DNA from: Methylophaga sp.
GTDB lineage: Bacteria > Pseudomonadota > Gammaproteobacteria > Nitrosococcales > Methylophagaceae
DNA length: 33,899 nt
Assembly: GCA_030148085.1 (NCBI GenBank)
Contig: JASBUF010000038.1
Location: 1-33,899, forward strand
Direction: 5' to 3'
Part shown: piece after piece, positions 8,159-14,671 of the stretch
Position numbering within the stretch: position 1 is the first letter of the stretch
Layout: every line of letters starts with the position of its first letter
Translations under genes and position numbers: made by a program
Notes under the pieces: model-generated
What the model was told of the DNA's origin: nothing
Seen by the model: the letters and a program-made list of their open reading frames with translations, nothing else
Database searches by the model: none

Positions 8159-8590
8159 ATGAGAGTAATGGGATTTGTATTCGCTCTGATAACAAGTTTT
8201 GTGGCTGCAGCGGAACCTAAGTCATATGGTTCTGCATTAGTTTTGGAAGTGACAAGTATTTATGATGGAGATACGTTTAGAGCAAACATACGTGATTGGC
8301 CTGCCATGATAGGTGAACGAATCAGCATCAGGGTTAGTGGCGTTGATACTCCAGAGCTGCGGGGTAAGTGCGAGAAAGAGAAGCTCCTTGCTAGAAGAGC
8401 AAAACAACATACTGTGGCAATGCTGAGAGCTGGCAACGTAATACAACTAGAGAATATTCAGAGAGGAAAATACTTCCGTATTGTGGCAGATGTATATGTC
8501 GATGGAGAAAGCCTATCTCAGAGCTTAATAGATGCAAATCTCGGCGTTGCATACTTTGGTTCTACTAAAGCTAAGGATTGGTGTGAGTGA
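8159..8590 (+). CDS. Secreted staphylococcal-nuclease-like (SNase) protein
   Basis: A 143-residue thermonuclease-family protein. Residues 1-18 form a signal peptide (cleavage near VAAAEP). The OB-fold nuclease core carries DGDTF (36-40), R58 and E66 in IRVSGVDTPE, and R107 in GKYFR, matching the Arg/Glu/Arg catalytic set and the Ca2+-binding Asp of the family. Residues 112-135 (DVYVDGESLSQSLIDANLGV) are the usual family ending. It should act as an exported Ca2+-dependent DNA/RNA nuclease in the periplasm. The ATG at 8159 has AAGGA rather far (13 bp) upstream; ATG 8168 is an alternative. It runs towards the large TPR-PIN gene, ending 224 bp from it. A short C8 run lies at 8681-8688 in that gap. 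Confidence 0.88.
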   Translation: MRVMGFVFALITSFVAAAEPKSYGSALVLEVTSIYDGDTFRANIRDWPAMIGERISIRVSGVDTPELRGKCEKEKLLARRAKQHTVAMLRAGNVIQLENIQRGKYFRIVADVYVDGESLSQSLIDANLGVAYFGSTKAKDWCE

Positions 8591-8814
8591 CAATTTCTTA
8601 ACCGCGCCATGTTTAGGGAGAAACTTTTAATTTGCTTATGAACCCAGTAACTTAAATGCTCGATAAATAAAATCAGATATCCCCCCCCGGGTCCTCTTCA
8701 TATCTCACTTAACTAACAACCCCACCTCTATATCAACTGAGTTAGTGAAGCTAGCCACAGGCAGTCAGGGACGGGATAGCTGCAAGCACAGATAATAAAC
8801 ATTGAGACTGACGC

Positions 8815-11800
8815 CTAGGAGTAAAGGGCATGCTGTATGGACGCTGAAAGTATTGTTGGTCGGGGAGAGAATGGAAGAGGGGAAAGATGGTCTCCAAAAG
8901 TCTGGTAGGTTTTCTGGGCTGACTTTATTGTTCCGTCTTGAATCGCAGCAAGGATGGGCATTCTGAGTTGGTCTCGGATAAGTCGTGAATAATTTTCCCT
9001 GCCCTTTATAAGAGCATTTTCTATAGTCACATAATAACTCTTAAGTGTTTCAAGAGAGACTTTACCAGCAGCTAGATATAAGAAATTAGCTCCCACTTTA
9101 ATTACTGAAGAGAGATCAATCTGGGGTGACTGAAAAGTGTTAATTGCTTGAACTGTTTCAGGAACAAGACTACGAAGATTTTTTTCTGCAGACCACATCA
9201 AGTCACCAGCATCAATAGTGGTGAAATTATGACTTCTAAGAAGCTTGTCTAAAGCAAGAGAAGAATATTCGTTTTTAGTAATTGTTCCATCATTTCTTAA
9301 CATCATCAGCAGAGGCTGAATCCATGTCGTAACTTCGACTCCGACTTCTTCAGCTAGCCCTCTGAGCGCACCATCCTCGCACACAAGAATAGCATCATGC
9401 TCTAGCGCCAAATAAATTGCATCTTGCGCTATGTTACTTACAACTTCACCAATTCTAGCCTGACTAGGTGAGGGAGTTTCAGGGCCAATTACAGAAACCA
9501 CATGACATTCCTCATCCATAAACCTTATTAGGCTTTCTATGAAGGCTTTTCTCTCTCTCAGTAAGCTATCAGGCACTTCCTCGAGTAAAATTTGTCCGTC
9601 TTGTTCACAAGCATAAGCTTTTGGAGGCTGAGTTTCGTTTAGCCTTAAAATATTTTTAATAGTGTCTCTGAGTGAGAGACTTATAAGAGGTTTTCCTGTG
9701 ATTTGAGGAAAAGAGTCAAGAACATTGAGTCTATGAAGTTCGATCAAACTACTCAAATCAAGGACAAATTTTTTATCGGAATTGCTCAAAATACTTATGA
9801 TTTTTTGCCTTTCTTCTGTCCTGCCAGTACAGACGAAAAGATCATATTGTTTGTATGGCCATTCTAGAATGAGGGTCAATAGGTCTGTGCCTAGTGCTTT
9901 TGCCAGTATATCCAGGGGGAGCTTTTGGCTCTGATAGACCCCAAAGACATATTCCACATGAGCCTTTCGTGACTTGAGCGATTCAACCATTTCAGAAGTT
10001 GTCAATTCACCTTCTGGAGACAGCATGTTGATGCTCCAGAGTGGGCCATAGTTTGAGACTGACTTTGATATGACGTCTTGAGCTTTTTCTGATGCGAAGG
10101 TGTAGATGCTTGTTATCTGTTCAACGCTCGCATGATGCTTTCCTGGTCCTAAATCTACGAAGTCCCCAACTTTCAAGCCAACTATTCTTTTAGCAATTTC
10201 TGAGTTCTCAGTAATACACTCAGTCCACCCATTTTCCCCTTGGATATTAAATTCCGTTGGTTGGACAACGACAGAATGTTGAACGTGATTTGATTCAAAA
10301 ACTACTCGAGAGCCGGGAGTAACTTGTTTCGGCTCATCTACTAAATTAGTATTTTTAAGCAGCAATAAGGTTAGTAGGTAGAAACCCGCAATTCGAGGGT
10401 CTTTGGGGTTAGAGTTAATAACTCTATACATCCGCTCTAAGGCTTTTTCCTCAAACCCTAGCTCTATTTCGTACTTTGCTATCTCAAACTCGTTATCAGC
10501 GACTAGGGGACTGTATGTTCTGTCTGACCTTAAATAATTCTCTAAGCCTTGGATTTCGTTCATACGAAACAAAGTTGCTAAGTACCAAACAGCAACACCC
10601 GAGTCGTGAGGATATTCATGAAGCTCTTGCTCAAGAGCTTCTGATAAGGTTCCAAGATCGCCGCATACTTGAGCCAAGTTTGCTTTCAGTCTTCTGAAGT
10701 CTGAAATACTTCTTAGGTCTTCTGGAAGCTGCTCGATGACTTGTTGAGCTTTTACTCTCTGATCGGAGCGAATGAGAGAGGATATGTAGCGCTTGCTCAA
10801 GTCATTATCATTCGGTGTTTCAACCAAGGCTTGGTAAAAGATTGAAGCATCGTAGTAACGCTTAAAGTCATATAAGACATCTGCGATTTGCAGTACATCT
10901 AATGAGCTCAAGCCATCAGAGTACTCAAGGCTGTCCAGTAATTGATCCCTAGAGTTTGAATCGCCGGATTCATCTAGAATTCTGATGTATAGGGTTTTTA
11001 GAGGAATGTATTGATCTAGTTCAGTTGAATGATCCTTTATACATTGAACTGCCTCCTCCTTGCTGTCTGCGTTCCACAAGTAAGAAATACGTAACCCTAA
11101 AAGCTCATTTCTTTGAGTTTGATTTAGTTGCCTTTCACTCAGTACAGAGTGAATTTGTTCGAACCATTCCCGATCGCCACTGTTGGCACTGCACTCTAAG
11201 AGGATAAAGAGTAAGTCAGTTTGTAAACTGTCTAGCTTGTTGTTGGTGATCTTCTGGATAGATGCAATTTCATTGTCATTCTTTAACTGCTTAACTTTTA
11301 GAAGAAGTAACTCAGCTCTATCTGGGCTGTTGTCGAATGAGTAATCAATAATCGATTTGGCTACTTCATGCTCTCCAACAAGACTTGCTGCAGCGAACAG
11401 GTTTGTGGCTGACTCGACAAAGTGAGCTGGGCTCTGAGTATTTTTTAAATACTGAATTGGATCATCAAATGCTAAAAATGCCAGCTTGAGTGCTTCACTA
11501 ACATCTTGCCCGAATTGAGAAAAATGAGCTTTTACGTTATCGACACTTGCCCATGTCAGGGCCGCTCGCAATAACGCTCTTTTCAAGTCAGGAGAATCTG
11601 GGTCTAATTTGAGAGCTTTTAGAGCCAAGTTAAACCCCTCTGCATATTCCTCTCTTTCTAATTTGATTTCAGAAAGGATATGAAGAACAGGAATTGATTG
11701 TTTTACTGATTCTGGAAGGACTATATCTTCAGTAGGCTTGTCATTAAGCTTTAGTGCATTTAAGTGCAATGCCCAAATTTGTTCGCTCAGTGGAAACTCA

Positions 11801-12744
11801 GAAAGCTTAGATGTTGAAAACTCTAATCCGGCAGTGAGGTCCCCTTGGAGTAAATATGCACGAATCTTATTTGCGTTGGCTTTTTCTTCATCTGGAGCAT
11901 AGCCATATGCCGAAAAAAACTCAGCAGCTGCCTTTAGGTAATCGCCCATACCGAGGTAGTATGCAGCTATGTTGGTATGCCATCTGAACTGTGTATATGG
12001 TTCTGAGGACGGTATTTCTTCTTCATGAGACTTGAGGACTTCATAAGCCGCTCTGTAGTTGTTTGTATTGAGGTGTTCTTTGACTCTGTCCAACTGCTTA
12101 TTTAAGAACGTATCCATACGTTCACTTGCAGAGTTAGTTGGGAGGGTCTCATTGACTCTGCCTAGAAGGGGGCCTAGATCGTTTCGTAGGTTTTCAATTT
12201 CCTTATGGAGCATGCGAGAGGACAGATCATGAGTTTTTTTACTCTCTTCCCTCTGGATGTTTGCTAATTGCTCGAATCCTCGCTCAAGATCGTCTTTTAG
12301 GATGTCTTGCTTTTCAAGAATCTTGTCAAGCTTCTGGCTGCCTTGCTCGATTAGTCTGTGGTCTATAAGCTCTTGAAGGTTGTCATGTTTTTTAAGTTCT
12401 TCAAACAAAATACTGAATAGCCACTCTACCTCTTCAGTTAAATTCCCCTCAGACACCACTACAGCCTGAACGCCTAATGCGTCGATTATTTTATTTATAT
12501 CCGGGTCAAGATTTCTTGAAAGTAGTTTATTTATCTCTGGACAAAGATATTCTTTTAAGAAATTCTCCTCAAAGATTTCATTAGCAAGCTGAGGCTTTGT
12601 ATCTGAGAAAGTTTTATAAGCTGAATCTATGGAGCTCATAATGCTAGCCTTAAGCGCTCTTTTTTCGTCAGCTTTTTTTGCTTTGTCTGTCAGCCTCTCT
12701 AACAACCAAGCAACTGATATCCCTATCGCTGTTTCGACAACCAT
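8815..12744 (-). CDS. TPR / GreA-C-like / PIN-domain protein, candidate defence or conflict effector
   Basis: A 1309-residue cytoplasmic protein. Residues 1-95 form a helical domain (FEENFLKEYLCPEINKLLSR) resembling N-terminal adaptor domains of NACHT/STAND proteins. Residues 105-200 are charged and probably coiled coil. About 205-800 is a long array of TPR-like helical pairs. Residues 808-885 look like a GreA/GreB C-terminal domain (GSRVVFES, then EIAKRIVGLKVGDFVDLGPG). About 990-1145 is a PIN nuclease: first acidic strand FVLDLSSL (D996), late motif DAIYLALEHDAILVCEDGAL (D1108, E1123, D1124) and LAEEVGVEV. A helical tail follows. Start ATG 12744 has an AAGAGA site. No ATPase is fused. I recall TPR, GreA/B-C and PIN being combined in comparative work on prokaryotic conflict systems, unverified here. 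RNA cleavage on a phage or stress signal is inferred. Frame intact; no cognate antitoxin seen. Confidence 0.8.
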   Translation of the reverse strand: MVVETAIGISVAWLLERLTDKAKKADEKRALKASIMSSIDSAYKTFSDTKPQLANEIFEENFLKEYLCPEINKLLSRNLDPDINKIIDALGVQAVVVSEGNLTEEVEWLFSILFEELKKHDNLQELIDHRLIEQGSQKLDKILEKQDILKDDLERGFEQLANIQREESKKTHDLSSRMLHKEIENLRNDLGPLLGRVNETLPTNSASERMDTFLNKQLDRVKEHLNTNNYRAAYEVLKSHEEEIPSSEPYTQFRWHTNIAAYYLGMGDYLKAAAEFFSAYGYAPDEEKANANKIRAYLLQGDLTAGLEFSTSKLSEFPLSEQIWALHLNALKLNDKPTEDIVLPESVKQSIPVLHILSEIKLEREEYAEGFNLALKALKLDPDSPDLKRALLRAALTWASVDNVKAHFSQFGQDVSEALKLAFLAFDDPIQYLKNTQSPAHFVESATNLFAAASLVGEHEVAKSIIDYSFDNSPDRAELLLLKVKQLKNDNEIASIQKITNNKLDSLQTDLLFILLECSANSGDREWFEQIHSVLSERQLNQTQRNELLGLRISYLWNADSKEEAVQCIKDHSTELDQYIPLKTLYIRILDESGDSNSRDQLLDSLEYSDGLSSLDVLQIADVLYDFKRYYDASIFYQALVETPNDNDLSKRYISSLIRSDQRVKAQQVIEQLPEDLRSISDFRRLKANLAQVCGDLGTLSEALEQELHEYPHDSGVAVWYLATLFRMNEIQGLENYLRSDRTYSPLVADNEFEIAKYEIELGFEEKALERMYRVINSNPKDPRIAGFYLLTLLLLKNTNLVDEPKQVTPGSRVVFESNHVQHSVVVQPTEFNIQGENGWTECITENSEIAKRIVGLKVGDFVDLGPGKHHASVEQITSIYTFASEKAQDVISKSVSNYGPLWSINMLSPEGELTTSEMVESLKSRKAHVEYVFGVYQSQKLPLDILAKALGTDLLTLILEWPYKQYDLFVCTGRTEERQKIISILSNSDKKFVLDLSSLIELHRLNVLDSFPQITGKPLISLSLRDTIKNILRLNETQPPKAYACEQDGQILLEEVPDSLLRERKAFIESLIRFMDEECHVVSVIGPETPSPSQARIGEVVSNIAQDAIYLALEHDAILVCEDGALRGLAEEVGVEVTTWIQPLLMMLRNDGTITKNEYSSLALDKLLRSHNFTTIDAGDLMWSAEKNLRSLVPETVQAINTFQSPQIDLSSVIKVGANFLYLAAGKVSLETLKSYYVTIENALIKGRENYSRLIRDQLRMPILAAIQDGTIKSAQKTYQTFGDHLSPLPFSPRPTILSASIQHALYS

Positions 12745-12810
12745 TACATCTCTTCTGTGATTAGATTTGCTTTACTCTACCAAATACTAGCTCATTAGTA
12801 TGGAGCGAGA

Positions 12811-12974
12811 ATGAGTAAAGAAGTTTTCATTCCTCAGCTTGAGTAATTTGGAGGGAGCGAAAGTAGTCGAAGTTAACTGAAGAGGATATTAGTGCCGGAA
12901 ATATATTTGAGAGAATCTTTACTGGTGGACTGGGTAAAGCCGCTAAAAATGGCCTTAAAATCCTTTCTGATTGA
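12811..12974 (+). pseudogene. Possible decayed small gene
   Basis: An ATG at 12811 with GGAGCGAGA just upstream opens MSKEVFIPQLE and stops at 12846. In another frame 12867-12974 reads 35 clean codons ending in TGA (LTEEDISAGNIFERIFTGGL...), with no start and an in-frame TAG just before. Together they look like a small gene broken by a frameshift, but this could be chance. No family is recognised. Confidence 0.25.
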
Positions 12975-13011
12975 TGTGCCGAACTAGTTCATCTTTGCTT
13001 AATTTATTTCC

Positions 13012-13186
13012 AATAAATTTACTTATGCTCACAGCACTCACGACATCACTTGCGCATCGTCTATTCGCATCCTTTCAATCGTTCACTTGCTGCTACGCTA
13101 GAGCTTCGCAGCCGCATTCATTCGCTCAAGTCTGCTCCTATCCTCAAGCTCGCTCTTTGTAGCACTGAAAGCAACGTAAATTTATC
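13012..13186. repeat. Structured segment with inverted terminal arms and central hairpin
   Basis: AATAAATTTAC (13012-13022) is inversely repeated at 13176-13186 (10 of 11). The midpoint is about 13099. A central imperfect hairpin, GCTGCTACGCT / AGCTTCGCAGC (13089-13112), has almost the same centre (13100.5). Part of the intervening sequence (TGCT...CAG...CT) also pairs weakly. The base composition is GC-richer than the surrounding island. Confidence 0.4.
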
Positions 13187-13250
13187 TGGAGGTGTTGGTA
13201 TGTATGGGAAGGCGGGGAGTGTAGCTATTCACCCGTAGTACCTGGTGAAA

Positions 13251-13268
13251 GTTACACCTGAGTTACAC
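13251..13268 (+). promoter_or_regulatory. Right-end paired GTTACAC repeats, candidate integrase arm sites
   Basis: GTTACAC occurs at 13251-13257 and 13262-13268, 11 bp apart, matching the pair at 3210-3227 in sequence, spacing and flanks (GTTACACNNGAGTTACACCA in both). It ends 46 bp inside the right att repeat. Confidence 0.5.
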
Positions 13269-13275
13269 CAACAAA

Positions 13276-13308
13276 AAAGGCTTAGCACTGTTAAGTTGCT
13301 AAGCCTTT
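13276..13308 (-). terminator. Island-borne terminator for tRNA-Phe
   Basis: A perfect 12-bp stem, AAAGGCTTAGCA (13276-13287) with TGCTAAGCCTTT (13297-13308), has a 9-base loop. On the minus strand it is followed by TTTTTTGTTGG. It lies just downstream of the intact tRNA-Phe and replaces the original terminator left at 2986-3022. Confidence 0.85.
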
Positions 13309-13362
13309 GTATTTTGTGGTGGCTCGACCTGGAATCGAACCAGGGACACAGGGATTTTCAAT
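13303..13362 (-). repeat. Right attachment site inside tRNA-Phe
   Basis: This is the direct-repeat partner of 3017-3076, with 48 bp identical (13315-13362 against 3029-3076). It spans the tRNA from anticodon stem position 31 to CCA plus the edge of the terminator stem. The element therefore supplies a replacement 3' half that keeps the tRNA gene whole. Confidence 0.9.
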
Positions 13363-13392
13363 CCCTTGCTCTACCAACTGAGCTATCGAGCC
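13317..13392 (-). tRNA. tRNA-Phe (anticodon GAA)
   Basis: A complete 76-nt cloverleaf: acceptor GGCTCGA/TCGAGCC, D arm GCTC-AGTTGGTA-GAGC, anticodon stem AGGGA/TCCCT with loop TTGAAAA (anticodon GAA), variable GTGTC, T arm CCTGG-TTCGATT-CCAGG, discriminator A and an encoded CCA. It serves as the attachment site of the island. The promoter lies 15 bp upstream, and an island-borne terminator follows. tRNA-Phe genes are well-known integration targets of tyrosine recombinases. Confidence 0.97.
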
Positions 13393-13405
13393 GATAAGGC
13401 TGCGT

Positions 13406-13434
13406 ATTAAACCTGTTCATCGACGGAGTGTCAA
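13406..13434 (-). promoter_or_regulatory. Promoter of tRNA-Phe
   Basis: On the minus strand, a perfect -35 TTGACA (13429-13434), a 17-bp spacer and a -10 TTTAAT (13406-13411) place the -10 box 13 bp before the mature tRNA 5' end at 13392. This is the strongest sigma-70 type promoter seen in the window. Confidence 0.85.
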
Positions 13435-13463
13435 GGGGAAACCATGATTATTTCTGGCAAAGC

Positions 13464-13492
13464 TTGTCGACGTTTAAGCGCCATGCTCTAAT
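13464..13492 (+). promoter_or_regulatory. Candidate promoter of the RND efflux operon
   Basis: TTGTCG (13464-13469), a 17-bp spacer and TCTAAT (13487-13492) lie 38 bp upstream of the adaptor ATG. The -10 matches five of six bases; the -35 matches four. It is plausible but not strong, which would suit a regulated efflux operon. Confidence 0.35.
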
Positions 13493-13529
13493 GACCAGCT
13501 GTTTTTGCAGTAAATTCATTGGATAAACA

Positions 13530-14636
13530 ATGCTGTCACGGAAAAATAGATCGACTTGGCTGCTTATTCTTATCGCGGCACTGGTGCTGATATTCATGCC
13601 GATGGTAACCGGAAATTCATGGCAAAGCCTGATTGCTGGTTGGGTAGACGATTATCAGGAAGCCGCTGAAGAGGCCGCTCGTCATGGGGATGATGACGAC
13701 GATGACGAAGATGGGGAGCAGGAAGAGGCGAAGTCTTTGCTGGTTGAGTTGGATGATGATGTCGTCGATGCAGCAGGAATCCAGACTCTCAATCTGGAAA
13801 GAGGTCTGCATTTCGCTGAGTCCAGAGCCTATGCCAGAGTGGTCGATGTGCGTGATCTTATCCAGCGACGTTCGCAGCTGAAACAACTGGAGCTTATGCT
13901 CAGTTCGGCACAGATGAAGGAGCAGGCTGAGCTTAAGGAACTCAACCGGCTGCAGAAGCTGGCGGCAGGAACAGGTAGTGTTGCCAGTAAAAATGTGAGT
14001 TATGCCGAGGCAAGCTGGCAAGAGGCCCGCAGCAATTTACAGTCGGCCAGATTACAGTTGGAGAATGCCAAAACCGAGATAGCTCAGGGCTGGGGACCTG
14101 TCATTACTAGCTGGTTGAACGATGATAAGTCCGAGGAATATGCGCGACTGGTCTCACGGCAGGACACCTTGATTGAAATTACCTTGCCTGTTGCTTTGAG
14201 TTTGCCAGCCGATGTCAATGTGATTCGGGTGTCCCGTCAGGGCGATCGCGCATCGGCGAGGAAAGCCTACTTTGTTTCACCGGCCTATGTCGCCGACTAT
14301 GCAGCGCAGGGTGAAACCTATTATTTCCGCATGGCGACGGGCAAATTACGCCTTGGCATGCGTTTACATGCCTGGATACCACAGAATCAGGATGGTCAGC
14401 AGGGCTTTTTTATTCCTGAACAGGCGATTGTCTGGTATGCCGGTAAACCGTGGACCTATGTACAAGAGGATGAGTCGGTATACAGAAGACGCCCCCTTGC
14501 CGATGGGGAATCCGTTGCTGGCGGTATTTTTATACAGTCCGAGTTTGAAGCGGGAGATGCATTGGTCATCGCCGGTTCTCAGATGCTGCTCTCTGAAGAG
14601 TTTCGCTGGCAAATTATGGATGAAGATGATGATTAA
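13530..14636 (+). CDS. RND efflux periplasmic adaptor (membrane fusion protein)
   Basis: A 368-residue HlyD/CusB-like protein. An N-terminal membrane anchor or signal lies at about residues 9-28 (TWLLILIAALVLIFMPMV). An extreme acidic stretch follows (HGDDDDDDEDGEQEE, about 52-66), then an alpha-helical hairpin at about 115-190 rich in Ala, Gln and Glu, and beta-barrel segments to the end. The C-terminus is again acidic (DEDDD). It bridges the inner-membrane pump to an outer-membrane channel. ATG 13530 has a modest GGA site. The pump gene follows after 35 bp, so the two form an operon. The acidic stretch could bind metal ions, in line with the CusA-like pump, but this is inference. No outer-membrane factor gene is present here. 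Confidence 0.85.
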   Translation: MLSRKNRSTWLLILIAALVLIFMPMVTGNSWQSLIAGWVDDYQEAAEEAARHGDDDDDDEDGEQEEAKSLLVELDDDVVDAAGIQTLNLERGLHFAESRAYARVVDVRDLIQRRSQLKQLELMLSSAQMKEQAELKELNRLQKLAAGTGSVASKNVSYAEASWQEARSNLQSARLQLENAKTEIAQGWGPVITSWLNDDKSEEYARLVSRQDTLIEITLPVALSLPADVNVIRVSRQGDRASARKAYFVSPAYVADYAAQGETYYFRMATGKLRLGMRLHAWIPQNQDGQQGFFIPEQAIVWYAGKPWTYVQEDESVYRRRPLADGESVAGGIFIQSEFEAGDALVIAGSQMLLSEEFRWQIMDEDDD

Positions 14637-14671
14637 TCTGAACGCTGTCTTCACCGGCGAGAGAGGTCGGC

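Larger units (their letters stand above)
12745..13275. other. Non-coding right end of the island
   Basis: 531 bp with no intact gene. From left to right: a short frame at 12811-12846 with a GGAGCGAGA site, an open fragment at 12867-12974 that ends in a stop but has no start, a structured segment at 13012-13186 with inverted arms, a 12-codon frame (13201-13239) with a GGAGGT site, and the GTTACAC pair at 13251-13268. The segment upstream of 12744 should also carry the promoter of the large TPR-PIN gene. Confidence 0.5.

Noticed and set aside
8681-8688. Run of eight C between the nuclease and the TPR-PIN gene as a phase-variation tract
   Set aside because: It lies in an intergenic region past both stops, so slippage would not change a frame or a promoter that I can see.
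13012-13186. Integron attC site
   Set aside because: The folded segment lacks the RYYYAAC/GTTRRRY core pair and there is no integron integrase or cassette here.
13050-13238. 62-63-codon open frames in the right-end structured segment
   Set aside because: They lie over the inverted-repeat segment, overlap each other and show low-complexity composition.
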